Below, in pieces: positions 31,242-39,562 of a stretch of 44,677 bases of DNA. Below the pieces are notes generated by a model. That model had not been told where the DNA came from, ran no database searches, and saw only the letters and a program-made list of their open reading frames with translations. Position 1 is the first letter of the stretch. Each line of letters opens with the position of its first letter. The stretch spans positions 1-44,677 of the forward strand of contig CAIPEX010000016.1 of assembly GCA_903864185.1 (NCBI GenBank). The letters are read 5' to 3'. Both the position numbers and the translations under genes were made by a program. This DNA comes from an uncultured Chloroflexota bacterium. Its GTDB lineage: Bacteria; Chloroflexota; Limnocylindria; Limnocylindrales; Limnocylindraceae.

Positions 31242-31718
31242 ATGACAAAGCACATCCCAGTCCGCACCATGGCCGACGTCAAGGAGCCACTCGTGCTCTT
31301 CCTGATCGGCATGCGCATCAATACGTTCTGGCGCGTGTGGGAGTGGCTCCCGTCGTTCCTCGCGATGGGGCCAATGATCGTGGAGCTCTACAAGAACCCC
31401 GAGCTCGGCTTCTTGAGCGCACGCACCGAAATGGCTGGCCGAACGATCACCGTGATCCAGTACTGGAAGTCGTTCGAAGCGCTTGAGGCGTACGCCGCAA
31501 ACAGCGAGCGCAAGCACCGCCCAGCGTGGACCGCCTTCTACAAGCGTGCGACGAGCGGCACCGGCGCCGTGGGCATCTTTCACGAGACCTATGTGATTCG
31601 CCCAGGCGAGGTGGAGTCGCTCTATGTTGATATGCCCACCGAATTTGGGCTCGGTGGTGCCATAGGAACGAAGCCGGTGACGTCAAAGAGCGAGACGGCG
31701 CGCGAGCGCAAGGGGTAG
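31242..31718 (+). CDS. DUF4188-domain protein
   Basis: The 158-residue protein matches the DUF4188 family, small ferredoxin-like alpha/beta barrels related to Dabb-type proteins and heme-containing aldoxime dehydratase-like proteins. Visible hallmarks are VLFLIGMRINTFWRVWEWLPSFLAMGPMI, LGFLSARTEMAGRTITVIQYWKSFEALEAYA and WTAFYKRA near the middle, then GIFHETYVIRPGEVESLYVDMP. Its function is unknown. The ATG has GGGGAG upstream. TAGGAT at 31195-31200 is a candidate -10, and CCTCC/GGAGG can pair in the short leader. It is the first gene after the tRNA-Thr repeat. Confidence 0.85.
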   Translation: MTKHIPVRTMADVKEPLVLFLIGMRINTFWRVWEWLPSFLAMGPMIVELYKNPELGFLSARTEMAGRTITVIQYWKSFEALEAYAANSERKHRPAWTAFYKRATSGTGAVGIFHETYVIRPGEVESLYVDMPTEFGLGGAIGTKPVTSKSETARERKG

Positions 31719-31753
31719 GCGCATCCTGTACCGTCGGCACCAGCGTCGGCTTG

Positions 31754-31765
31754 TACAATCACCCA
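31754..31765 (+). promoter_or_regulatory. Leaderless promoter of the MFS gene (TACAAT, 6 nt to ATG)
   Basis: TACAAT, CACCCA, ATG at 31766. It is the strongest leaderless promoter in the window and sets the start of the MFS gene. Confidence 0.65.
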
Positions 31766-33007
31766 ATGGCAACGCGCGTAGCATCACGGTTCTATTACGG
31801 CTGGGTGGTGGTTGCGGCGACCGCCGTGGCAATCCTCTTCGCAGCGGGAATTCGTGTTGCGCCTGGCGCATTCCTCCTTGACATGGCGAACTCCACCGGC
31901 TGGTCGCGTGCGTCGCTCTCACTCGCCGCGGCGATAGGGCTTCTTGTGTACGGATTCACCGGACCAGCAGCGGGCTCACTCATGCTGCGCATTGGATCGC
32001 GCAAGGTTGCAACGGCAGCGCTGCTCATCACCGCGGCGGCCTTGGCCGTTACGAGCGTCGTGCAAGAGGAGTGGCAGCTCACGCTGACCTTCGGTCTCCT
32101 CTCCGGAATCGGAACGGGCTTAATTGCAAGCGTCTTAGGTGCGACGGTCGCGAATCGATGGTTCGTTCGTCACCGCGGTGTGGTGATCGGCATCTTTGGC
32201 GCCGCTTCAAGTGCGGGACAGCTGATCTTTTACCCGCTCCTTACCTCAATGGTTGAAGGCTCTGGCTGGCGCGGATCGGCCCTCACCTTGGCCATCCTTG
32301 CTGCGCTCTTGTCGATTCCGATCGCGCTGCTTTTGCGCGATGACCCGGCAGATCTGGCCGTCAAGCCACTCGGCGAGAGCGCGACGGATCGACCGGTGCA
32401 GCGAACCTCTGAGGAGGGCACGATGCGCCGCGCGCTCCGCACGCCGACCTTCTGGTTGCTCGCCGGCACCTTCTTTGTGTGCGGCTTCTCGTCAAACGGC
32501 GTCGTGGGGCAGCACTTCATTGCGCATGCTGTAGACCACGGATTCACTCCAGGGGTTGCCGCTGAAGCGCTTGCGCTGATGGGCATCTTCAATTTCTTCG
32601 GAACGATCGCCTCAGGATGGCTTACCGACCGCATTGATCCGCGCAAGCTCCTCTTTGTCTACTACCTCTTCCGCGGTGTCAGCCTGCTCACCCTTCCAGT
32701 GATTCACGATTCGCTCGGCATCGTGGCGTTTGCGGTGCTCTTTGGGATCGACTACATCGCGACGGTGCCACCCACGATTGCCCTCACCGCCGATACCTTT
32801 GGCCGAAGAAATGTTGGCGTGGTGTACGGGTGGGTTTTCGCCGCACACATGGTTGGCGCCGCGGTAGCTGCTTGGGGCGCGGGCATCATTCGCGATACCC
32901 AGGGCTCGTACACCATCGCCTTTATCTCTGCGGCGCTGCTCGCTGGCCTGGCAAGCCTGGCGGCGTTGATGATTCGACGCCCTACCGTACCGACCGCCGC
33001 CTCATAA
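31766..33007 (+). CDS. MFS transporter (OFA/monocarboxylate-like)
   Basis: The 413-residue protein has twelve predicted helices. The N-terminus YYGWVVVAATAVAILFAAGIRVAPGAFLLDM and the segment GWSRASLSLAAAIGLLVYGFTGPAAGSLM are typical of the oxalate/formate antiporter and monocarboxylate-porter group. The loop between helices 2 and 3 (RIGSRKV) and the later GWLTDRIDPRKLLFVYY match the usual MFS signature positions. An anionic carboxylate is the likeliest substrate, but it cannot be read from sequence. The longer frame from 31751 is rejected because the -10 box would lie inside it. It is monocistronic in appearance. Confidence 0.88.
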   Translation: MATRVASRFYYGWVVVAATAVAILFAAGIRVAPGAFLLDMANSTGWSRASLSLAAAIGLLVYGFTGPAAGSLMLRIGSRKVATAALLITAAALAVTSVVQEEWQLTLTFGLLSGIGTGLIASVLGATVANRWFVRHRGVVIGIFGAASSAGQLIFYPLLTSMVEGSGWRGSALTLAILAALLSIPIALLLRDDPADLAVKPLGESATDRPVQRTSEEGTMRRALRTPTFWLLAGTFFVCGFSSNGVVGQHFIAHAVDHGFTPGVAAEALALMGIFNFFGTIASGWLTDRIDPRKLLFVYYLFRGVSLLTLPVIHDSLGIVAFAVLFGIDYIATVPPTIALTADTFGRRNVGVVYGWVFAAHMVGAAVAAWGAGIIRDTQGSYTIAFISAALLAGLASLAALMIRRPTVPTAAS

Positions 33008-33037
33008 ATCTCCCCCGCACGCAGAGGTGATGGGGAG

Positions 33038-33049
33038 TACGCTGCAGTC
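33038..33049 (+). promoter_or_regulatory. Leaderless promoter of the DUF1003 gene (TACGCT, 6 nt to GTG)
   Basis: TACGCT, GCAGTC, GTG at 33050. The same hexamer and spacing occur at folC, here with a GTG start codon. Confidence 0.6.
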
Positions 33050-33553
33050 GTGAGCACCCCTCGGCATCGGCACCCAGTGAACCAGGCCCTCATTGATAAC
33101 GCCCCACTTGGCGCGCGCATCGCCGACGCCGTGACGGGCTTTATGGGGAGCTGGCGCTTCCTGATCCTGCAATCCATTCTGGTTGCCTTGTGGATTGGTG
33201 GAAATATTCTCTTGTTCTTTCACTTCGACGCGTTCCCATTTATTTTGTTGAACCTCGCGTTTAGCACCCAGGCCGCCTATGCGGCTCCACTCATTCTGTT
33301 AGCAGGTAACCGGCAAGCGGCGCGAGACCGCGCCACCCTGGAACACACGGCGAAAGAGGCAGACGAGGAGTTTGAACAGAACCTGGAACTGCTTCGCCGA
33401 ACCGAGGCGATTGTTGAGCGCATTGAGCGAATGGAGCGCGTAGTACTGGCGATCAGCGATGCCGTACTTCGTGAGGTGGTTCCCGATGACGCAACCAAGC
33501 GAAACCTTGACGAGGCTGCCAAGCGTGTTGCGCGAGAAGAGAAGCGCCCGTAA
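33050..33553 (+). CDS. DUF1003 membrane protein
   Basis: The 167-residue protein has the DUF1003 pattern: ARIADAVTGFMGSWRFLILQSILVALWIGGNI, a second helix (FPFILLNLAFSTQAAYAAPLILLAGNRQAARDR) and a long charged coiled-coil-like C-terminus (about 100-165). The family is widespread and uncharacterised. The start is a GTG fixed by the -10 box six bases upstream. It diverges in neither direction; the isochorismatase-like gene is convergent, 21 bp away. Confidence 0.88.
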   Translation: MSTPRHRHPVNQALIDNAPLGARIADAVTGFMGSWRFLILQSILVALWIGGNILLFFHFDAFPFILLNLAFSTQAAYAAPLILLAGNRQAARDRATLEHTAKEADEEFEQNLELLRRTEAIVERIERMERVVLAISDAVLREVVPDDATKRNLDEAAKRVAREEKRP

Positions 33554-33574
33554 CTTTCCGCACTGAACCGCTGA

Positions 33575-34132
33575 TTAGCGAGCGCGAAACAAAACCTCTG
33601 CCGCCGGCGTTACCGCTGCAGCTCGCTCCGGCGCCGACTGAAAGCCCCAGTACATGTTGGTGTGCTTGATGATCACGTCGGGAGGCGGCGCACCCCACTC
33701 AGTCATGTCTTCGGTGGTGTGGGCGTCGCTGACGAGCGTCACGTCGTAGCCGCGGGTGAATGCGCCGTGAATCGTTGAGCGAATGCAGGCATCGGTCTGC
33801 GCGCCAACCACCACTAGGTGCGCCACATTGGCGGCGGCAAGGGCCGCCTCTAGGTCAGTCGCCTCGAATGAGTCGCCGTAGCGCTTGTGTACGAGCGGCT
33901 CGCTCTCTCGGCGCACCAGCTCCGGTACGTACTGCCAGGCGTCGCTGCCAATAGGCATCTGCTCGTCGGAGTGCTGCACCCAAACAACGGGCGTGCCAGA
34001 TGCACGCGCCGCGGTGAGGAGCGTTCGGATATTGGCGATCACTGCATCGCGCTGGTGGGCGGCGCCAACAACGCCGACCTGCACGTCGATGACGAGGAGG
34101 GCGGTCGTTGCTCGGTTCGGCAGTGTGCTCAT
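33575..34132 (-). CDS. Isochorismatase-like cysteine hydrolase
   Basis: The 185-residue protein has the cysteine hydrolase triad: Asp16 (LLVIDVQ), Lys83 (VHKRYGDSF) and Cys116 (TDACIRST). The cis-peptide region VVVGAQTDAC and the SDAHTTEDM loop fit the nicotinamidase/isochorismatase superfamily, and the short length matches the stand-alone hydrolases. The substrate is unknown. The ATG at 34132 has TAAACT nine bases upstream and no SD, implying a leader of about two bases. Confidence 0.88.
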   Translation of the reverse strand: MSTLPNRATTALLVIDVQVGVVGAAHQRDAVIANIRTLLTAARASGTPVVWVQHSDEQMPIGSDAWQYVPELVRRESEPLVHKRYGDSFEATDLEAALAAANVAHLVVVGAQTDACIRSTIHGAFTRGYDVTLVSDAHTTEDMTEWGAPPPDVIIKHTNMYWGFQSAPERAAAVTPAAEVLFRAR

Positions 34133-34147
34133 CGTCGCGGGAGTTTA
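34133..34147 (-). promoter_or_regulatory. Near-leaderless promoter (TAAACT, 9 nt to ATG)
   Basis: Minus strand TAAACT (34142-34147), nine bases, then ATG at 34132. Confidence 0.45.
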
Positions 34148-34299
34148 GCAATTTGCGGCGGGCCAGGCCCAGTAGGGGTAGCTCGCGCCATGCAGGCGAT
34201 GATTGGGATGAACAGGCTCGTCGTGGCAGAACTCACGGCCGCCTACGAGGGCGAATAGGGTCAAATTTGCAGCTTCGGGTTTTTCCATCGGCGCTTTGC

Positions 34300-34312
34300 T
34301 ATGGTCTCCCTC
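34300..34312 (+). promoter_or_regulatory. Leaderless promoter of the Pr6Pr gene (TATGGT, 7 nt to ATG)
   Basis: TATGGT, CTCCCTC, ATG at 34313. This rules out the longer frame starting at 34301, whose ATG overlaps the -10 box. Confidence 0.5.
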
Positions 34313-35002
34313 ATGAGTAGTGCACGATCACTGTCCCGCGTCCTCTTTGGCGTCAACGCGATCGCTGCGTGGATCGGCTACGGCGGCCAGCTGCTTGTCA
34401 ACATCTTCTACCTCGTACCCGCAGCCGCCCAGCCAGATCCGAACATCGTTGGCCACAGCGACCCAGGGTGGGCCGGCTCGATCGGTCGCGTGTTCGACTC
34501 GTTCAGCTTCTTTACCAACTGGGCCAACCTGATCGTCTGCATCACGTTGACGGTGCTCTTCCTTAATCCTGAGCGCACCGGTCGCTGGTTCAACACCTTG
34601 CGTCACACGGGCATCCTCATGATCACGATGGCGGGGATCCTCTTCCACATCTTGATCGCGCCCTACTACGCACCGGAGAGCTGGCATGCACTCACGAGCC
34701 TCTTCGAGCACTACATCACACCAATCGTGACCGTGCTCGTCTGGGTCGCCGTTGGGCCGCGCGGCACCTACACATTCAAGGAGACCTTCAAGGTCTTCAT
34801 CATTCCGATCATCTATCTGATCTACACCTTCACGCGCGGTGCGATCGCCAGCGTCTACCCGTACGACTTCTTCAACGTGGTGAAGTGGGGCTACCCGTCG
34901 GTGCTCACCCTCGTGGCCGAGGTCATCATCGCGGGATACGTCGTCGCACTCTTCTACCTTGGCGTCGAGCGCCTCAGGAGTCATGGCCGAACCGTTCGCT
35001 AG
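34313..35002 (+). CDS. Pr6Pr-family six-helix membrane protein
   Basis: The 229-residue protein has six predicted helices and the motifs of the Pr6Pr (FAR-17a/AIG1-like) family: a Ser/Phe-rich FSFFTNWANLIVCITLTVLFLNP after helix 1, ILFHILIAPYY, LFEHYITPIVTVLVWVAVGPRG and IIPIIYLIYTFTRGAIASVYPYDFFNV. Eukaryotic AIG1/ADTRP relatives are threonine hydrolases of fatty-acid esters. The corresponding Thr and His candidates are present in TNW and FEHYITP, but activity is untested for bacterial members. It stands alone before the phosphate cluster. Confidence 0.82.
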   Translation: MSSARSLSRVLFGVNAIAAWIGYGGQLLVNIFYLVPAAAQPDPNIVGHSDPGWAGSIGRVFDSFSFFTNWANLIVCITLTVLFLNPERTGRWFNTLRHTGILMITMAGILFHILIAPYYAPESWHALTSLFEHYITPIVTVLVWVAVGPRGTYTFKETFKVFIIPIIYLIYTFTRGAIASVYPYDFFNVVKWGYPSVLTLVAEVIIAGYVVALFYLGVERLRSHGRTVR

Positions 35003-35061
35003 TTCTCCGCGCGCCTAATCCGCCGCGTTTCAACCAACGATCTGCGCCCGATCCCTGCGCG

Positions 35062-35090
35062 CGGCAGGAGCTGTAACAGTCTGCCGATTT
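35062..35090 (+). terminator. Weak terminator-like hairpin after the Pr6Pr gene
   Basis: CGGCAG (35062-35067) pairs with CTGCCG (35081-35086), with an inner CTGT/ACAG pairing, followed by ATTTA. The short stem and weak T-run make it doubtful. Confidence 0.35.
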
Positions 35091-35145
35091 ACCTCCTGGT
35101 TGCTCAAGATCAGCCAGAACACCCCCTTGCTACATCCGAGAATCC

Positions 35146-35194
35146 GTGTAGTTAACCTGCTGTTAACTACACGGTAGCAACCTGTAAACCAGCA
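35146..35194 (+). promoter_or_regulatory. Pho box array upstream of pstS
   Basis: Four 11-base units run in phase: GTTAACCTGCT, GTTAACTACAC, GGTAGCAACCT and GTAAACCAGCA (35151-35194). The first two also form a perfect 11-bp inverted repeat, GTGTAGTTAAC with GTTAACTACAC, around CTGCT (35146-35172). Direct repeats with an 11-base period are the usual PhoB/PhoP binding pattern. The array ends 67 bases before the pstS start, so it probably activates the pst operon under low phosphate. The rest of the 259-bp gap shows no ORF. Confidence 0.8.
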
Positions 35195-35261
35195 ACGTGC
35201 ATTCTTGCTTTGCGCAGGATTGTGAGCGAGTAGCGCACGCTCGAAAAAGCAGGAGGAAATC

Positions 35262-36794
35262 GTGCGAATCACAAGGATTGCGGTGGGCCTAGCGCTCATC
35301 CTGTTTATGGGGCTTGGTGGAACCAACGTTCGCGCATCGGTTACCCCAATTATTGACGTGGTTCCGGCCACTGGCAAGATTGAGGGATCAGGCGCAACCT
35401 TTCCACTGAACCAGTACCGCGACTGGTTCTCAACCTTCACTGATATCTATCGCGACATTAAGTGCGAGTCCACGTCTGACGTCGATGCCGATGGCGAGCT
35501 CGATACTTGCACTGACCCAGACAACAACATTCGTCAATTTGATCCAGGCGTTTCTTCAAGCGGCCTTGTGCTCGGCTACACTGGGGTTGGATCGGGTACC
35601 GGCAAGTCAAACTTCTATAGCGCGGATTGCCGCAAGGCGACGCAGATGTTCTCCGGAACTGACTCGTTGTTGAGCTCAACGAACTATACGGCAATCACCA
35701 CCTCCTCGGGTGCTTGCAAGAGCGATGCTGACGTGCCGATTGGTGCAAGCGGATATATCATGGTCCCAGCAACCGCTGGCGCAATTTCCATGATCTACAA
35801 CCTCCCAGGCCTGCTGCAGTACACCTCTAGCGCGAAGACGAGGACCACCGCTGCAAGCTTGAATCTTGATGCCGCCACGATCTGCAAGATCTATACGGGC
35901 GAGATTAAGAAGTGGAACGACGAGGCAATCGCAAATCTCAATCCACTTGTGAAGAAGAGTGGCACAGGCTCACTTCCAAATCAGAACATCATTACGGTTG
36001 CTCGCGCGGAAAGCTCGGGCACCACGTTTATCTTCAGCACCTATCTCGCGAAGGCAAATGACGACGCAACGATGCGTCAGTGTGGTTTCAACACCGGGTT
36101 TGGTAAGACGAGCACGGTTGGCGAAACTCTCACCACTGATGCTTACGTCTCTGGCGACCTGATTCCGCAGGAGGAGGTCCTCAGTGCGAAGTTCAACGAA
36201 ATTCGAAAGATCAACAATGGTGGAACTGTAAACCCAATCACTGGTAAGGCTGCCAATGGCGGAATTGCATCGTACGTGAAGGCGACGCCATACGCGTTTG
36301 GCTATGTTGAGCTCTCGTATCAGATTAAGTACAGTCTCAAGGCTGCAAAGCTCCGCACGGCAACCAACGCACAAGGTGGAAAAGCGAACTATCTTGCGCC
36401 ATCCGTCGCCGGTGCCACTTCGGCGTTGAACGTGGCATATGGAACCAACGCGAAGATCAACGCGTCGAAGGTCATCAAGCCACCGACGACGGCGATTAGC
36501 GCGGGAGGCTTCATCCACCCTGTGATGCAGTCCGGATTGACGTCCTACCCAATCGTTGGTGTGACGTGGATCCTCACCTACACACAGTGGGGAAGCGGTG
36601 CAAATAAGAACATCTCGGAAGTTTCCAAGGGTCAGGTCCAAGGGCTCGTTGCCTTCTTGGACTGGGCACTCGACGAAGGTCAGGCCTCGTACAACCTGTA
36701 TCAGGGCTACGCCCCACTTCCAGTAGCTCTTCGTAACAAGGCGCAAGCTGAGTTGCTACGGATCGAGTTTGACGGGTCAAGCGTTCACCCGTAA
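35262..36794 (+). CDS. pstS: Phosphate-binding protein PstS, enlarged
   Basis: The 510-residue secreted protein is the phosphate-binding component of the Pst transporter. It has a signal peptide (IAVGLALILFMGLGGTNVRA) without a lipobox Cys. Phosphate-site blocks include GSGATFPLNQYRDWF, SSGLVLGYTGVGSGTGK, ICKIYTGEIKKWND, VARAESSGTTFIFSTYLA and KATPYAFGYVELSYQ. It is about 140 residues longer than usual. One insertion near residue 65-95 contains a DVDADGELD loop like a calcium-binding site and paired Cys; other extra parts lie in the C-terminal third. The GTG start has AGGAGG upstream. A strong hairpin separates it from pstC, as expected if PstS is made in excess. Confidence 0.94.
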   Translation: MRITRIAVGLALILFMGLGGTNVRASVTPIIDVVPATGKIEGSGATFPLNQYRDWFSTFTDIYRDIKCESTSDVDADGELDTCTDPDNNIRQFDPGVSSSGLVLGYTGVGSGTGKSNFYSADCRKATQMFSGTDSLLSSTNYTAITTSSGACKSDADVPIGASGYIMVPATAGAISMIYNLPGLLQYTSSAKTRTTAASLNLDAATICKIYTGEIKKWNDEAIANLNPLVKKSGTGSLPNQNIITVARAESSGTTFIFSTYLAKANDDATMRQCGFNTGFGKTSTVGETLTTDAYVSGDLIPQEEVLSAKFNEIRKINNGGTVNPITGKAANGGIASYVKATPYAFGYVELSYQIKYSLKAAKLRTATNAQGGKANYLAPSVAGATSALNVAYGTNAKINASKVIKPPTTAISAGGFIHPVMQSGLTSYPIVGVTWILTYTQWGSGANKNISEVSKGQVQGLVAFLDWALDEGQASYNLYQGYAPLPVALRNKAQAELLRIEFDGSSVHP

Positions 36795-36814
36795 CCGATA
36801 CGATTGAGCGTATG

Positions 36815-36851
36815 ATTTCGGGGAGGTGTCCGAGAGGCACCTCCCCGAAAT
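36815..36851 (+). terminator. Leaky terminator / attenuator hairpin between pstS and pstC
   Basis: ATTTCGGGGAGGTG (36815-36828) pairs perfectly over 14 bp with CACCTCCCCGAAAT (36838-36851) around a nine-base loop. Only a weak TGTTACAT follows. It probably stops part of the transcripts and protects the pstS 3' end, allowing reduced pstCAB expression. Confidence 0.7.
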
Positions 36852-36879
36852 TGTTACATAGGGAGAAAGGAGGCGCAGC

Positions 36880-37803
36880 ATGGCGTTCAACATAACTAGA
36901 TCGCGAAGTCTGCTCTCTCCTGATCGCACATTCCGCGCTATCACCCTCATGGCAGCGGTTACCACAGCAACAATTTTGGCAATTATCTTTGTGGTGCTCG
37001 CACTTGGCTCAATCCCAGCGCTCACTGCATCTTCATTTGTTGATTTTATCGGCACCAACGCAGGGCCGATTTTCGGAACAGTAGCCACGGCACTGATCGC
37101 TATTGCCGTAGCCGGGCCAATTGGCATTCTTGCCGCGGTCTACCTCGTTGAATTTGCTCCTAAGCGCTTAGCAGTCGTCCTCACATTTATCGTCGAGCTG
37201 ATCGCCGCAATACCGTCAGTTGTCTTCGGCCTATGGGCCGTCAATGACCTCTCCATTCGCTTGCGTGACTCCGTTGAATGGTGGATTGCAAGCACCTTTG
37301 GCAAGTTCATTCCATTCTTGAGCGAAGACAGCAATAACCCCGCTGCCGACTCCGTATTCCGTGCCGGCTTTCTCGTCGGCATCATGATTATTCCCCTTGT
37401 GGTTGCGTTAAGTCGAGAAATCATTCGCGCTGTCCCAATCTCACTCCGTGAGGGCTATATCGGTATGGGCGCGACGCGCTGGGAAACCATCCGACACGTT
37501 GTTCTACCAACTGCCCGTATCGGCATCACTGGCGCCCTCATGCTGGCTCTCGGCCGTGCACTAGGCGAAACGATCGCCGTAACCATGGTGATTGGTGGGT
37601 CAAACGATGTGCCAGGGAGCCTTTTCCAGCCGGGCTCAACCATCGCAACCCGTATTGCCACCACCCTTCCAGAGGCAAATCCAGATGTGAAGTCTGTGCT
37701 GATTGCCCTCGGGGTCATCCTCTTCTTCGTCTCTTTGGGATTGAGCCTCGCAATGCGCCTCGCCGCACGTCAAACCGCTAAGATTACCGCGAGCGTGAAG
37801 TGA
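36880..37803 (+). CDS. pstC: Phosphate ABC transporter permease PstC
   Basis: The 307-residue permease has six helices. The binding-protein-dependent transport motif reads SLREGYIGMGATRWETIRHVVLPTARIGITGALMLALGRALGETIAVTMVIG, the EAA loop that contacts PstB. IAAIPSVVFGLWA is the other family hallmark. It forms the membrane channel with PstA. The SD AAAGGAGG lies before the ATG, and the stop overlaps the pstA start (GTGA). Confidence 0.95.
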   Translation: MAFNITRSRSLLSPDRTFRAITLMAAVTTATILAIIFVVLALGSIPALTASSFVDFIGTNAGPIFGTVATALIAIAVAGPIGILAAVYLVEFAPKRLAVVLTFIVELIAAIPSVVFGLWAVNDLSIRLRDSVEWWIASTFGKFIPFLSEDSNNPAADSVFRAGFLVGIMIIPLVVALSREIIRAVPISLREGYIGMGATRWETIRHVVLPTARIGITGALMLALGRALGETIAVTMVIGGSNDVPGSLFQPGSTIATRIATTLPEANPDVKSVLIALGVILFFVSLGLSLAMRLAARQTAKITASVK

Positions 37804-38669
37804 CCACGGCGCGAACGCACGAGATGCTCGAGGCAGGAAATAATCGAGATTCCCGGCGTCGCGCGTGGGACCGATTTATGCGACTCAGTGCACTAATAGC
37901 CACAATTGCGGCGATCATTCCGCTCATCGCGCTGATCTACTTTGTAATAGTACGAGCGATTCCATGGCTTGATGCAGAGCTTTTTGTGAATAATCCACTG
38001 GATAAACCGTCGGGAATTAGCAATGCAATTTTTGGATCACTGCAACTAACCACGGCCGCAATACTAGCGGTCAGCCCAATCGGAGTCCTCGCGGCGATCT
38101 ATCTTAATGAATATGCGTCGCCGCGTGTGGCCTCGTGGTCCGAGTTGGTGATAGACGTGATGCTTGGCGTCCCTAGCATTGTTGTCGGCATGTTCGCCTT
38201 CATGGTGGTTGTTCCGCAACTCGGCGTTTCGGCTGGCTCTGGAGTGGTTGCCATCGGCATTCTCATGTTGCCAATCGTGGTCCGCACCACACAAGAAGTG
38301 CTTCGATTAGTGCCTTCCAGTGTGCGTGAGGCGTCGCTGGCACTCGGCGTACCCGTGTGGAAAACCGTGATTTTCGTTGTGTGCCGAACGGCATTCTCAG
38401 GAATTTTGACCGCCGTAATTTTGGCCTATAGCCGGGGCCTCGGCGAAACGGCGCCGCTACTTCTTACCGTGAGAGGGACGTTTGCACAGAACTGGCTTGA
38501 CTTCGGAACCACGATGAATGCTTTACCACTCACGATCTATTCGTACTCCGGGGCGGCAGACTCACGCACACTGGGTCAGGCTTGGGCTGCTGCACTGCTG
38601 TTGATGGTGTTGGCGCTAGCCCTCAACATTGTTGTTCGAGCACGAACCGTGAATAGTCGAGTAGCGTAA
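37800..38669 (+). CDS. pstA: Phosphate ABC transporter permease PstA
   Basis: The 289-residue permease has six helices. The family hallmarks are [48 protein letters not shown] and the EAA loop [48 protein letters not shown]. The GTG start overlaps the pstC stop by four bases. pstB follows after 14 bp. The codon use is slightly more AT-rich at its 5' end than that of the upstream genes. Confidence 0.95.
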   Translation: MTTARTHEMLEAGNNRDSRRRAWDRFMRLSALIATIAAIIPLIALIYFVIVRAIPWLDAELFVNNPLDKPSGISNAIFGSLQLTTAAILAVSPIGVLAAIYLNEYASPRVASWSELVIDVMLGVPSIVVGMFAFMVVVPQLGVSAGSGVVAIGILMLPIVVRTTQEVLRLVPSSVREASLALGVPVWKTVIFVVCRTAFSGILTAVILAYSRGLGETAPLLLTVRGTFAQNWLDFGTTMNALPLTIYSYSGAADSRTLGQAWAAALLLMVLALALNIVVRARTVNSRVA

Positions 38670-38683
38670 AGAGGAGGATGAAC

Positions 38684-39562
38684 ATGCCGAGCGATGAAAG
38701 CATCAAAACGTCAACGGGGGTGACAACGAGCCGTCGCACTGAGCCAGTGAGCGCTGAAAAGGCTGCGGACGACGCATACCCAACATCATCTAAGTACGCG
38801 CTCGAACTTAACAATGTAGAAGCGTTCTATGGCACGTTCCGAGCCGTCGCTGGCGTAAGCCTGAAAATTGCACCGAAGTCGGTCACGGCCTTCATTGGGC
38901 CATCGGGCTGCGGTAAGTCAACGCTTCTCCGCGTGTTGAATCGGATGCACGAGACGCTCCCTGGCACTTCCGTAAAGGGTCAGACCCTCCTTGACGGAGT
39001 TGACCTGTATGGCCCGAAGGTAGACCCGGTCCGCGCTCGCCGTTTGGTCGGAATGGTTTTCCAGAAGCCCAACCCGTTCCCAACCATGTCAATCTTCGAA
39101 AATGTGATCTCTGGCCTGCGCCTTGGAGGGGTGCGTTCCAAGAGCGAGTTGGAGAGCGTTGCTGAGACCTCTCTTCGCAAAGCGGCCATCTGGGACGAAG
39201 TGAAAGACAAGCTGCACCAACCTGGGACATCGCTCTCGGGTGGGCAGCAGCAGCGTCTCTGCATTGCCCGCACGATTGCAGTCAAGCCTGAAATTGTTCT
39301 CATGGACGAGCCATGCTCAGCGCTTGACCCGCTCGCAACCTTGAAAGTTGAAGAGTTGGTGCGAGAGCTTGCAGTGGATTATACGATCGTGATTGTGACC
39401 CATAATATGCAGCAGGCTTCACGCGTATCCGACACCACCGCCTTCTTCTCGATGGACGAACAGCGCGCTGGATATCTAGTCGAGATGGACGCGACGAGCA
39501 AGATCTTCACAAATCCAAAAGAGTCCCTCACAGAGGGCTACATCGCAGGACGCTTCGGTTGA
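38684..39562 (+). CDS. pstB: Phosphate ABC transporter ATPase PstB
   Basis: The 292-residue ATPase drives phosphate import. It has Walker [10 protein letters not shown], the Q-loop [16 protein letters not shown], the signature [18 protein letters not shown] and Walker [14 protein letters not shown], with the switch His in [13 protein letters not shown]. The N-terminal extension of about 35 residues is Ser/Thr-rich. I chose the ATG at 38684, six bases after GAGGAGG; the in-frame ATG at 38678 touches the SD itself. The stop overlaps the lipoprotein start (TGATG). Confidence 0.95.
   Translation: MPSDESIKTSTGVTTSRRTEPVSAEKAADDAYPTSSKYALELNNVEAFYGTFRAVAGVSLKIAPKSVTAFIGPSGCGKSTLLRVLNRMHETLPGTSVKGQTLLDGVDLYGPKVDPVRARRLVGMVFQKPNPFPTMSIFENVISGLRLGGVRSKSELESVAETSLRKAAIWDEVKDKLHQPGTSLSGGQQQRLCIARTIAVKPEIVLMDEPCSALDPLATLKVEELVRELAVDYTIVIVTHNMQQASRVSDTTAFFSMDEQRAGYLVEMDATSKIFTNPKESLTEGYIAGRFG

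Noticed and set aside
34190-34258. 22-codon ORF (MQAMIGMNRL...) between the isochorismatase and Pr6Pr genes
   Set aside because: No SD, no -10 at the usual spacing and no recognisable product; too short to support.
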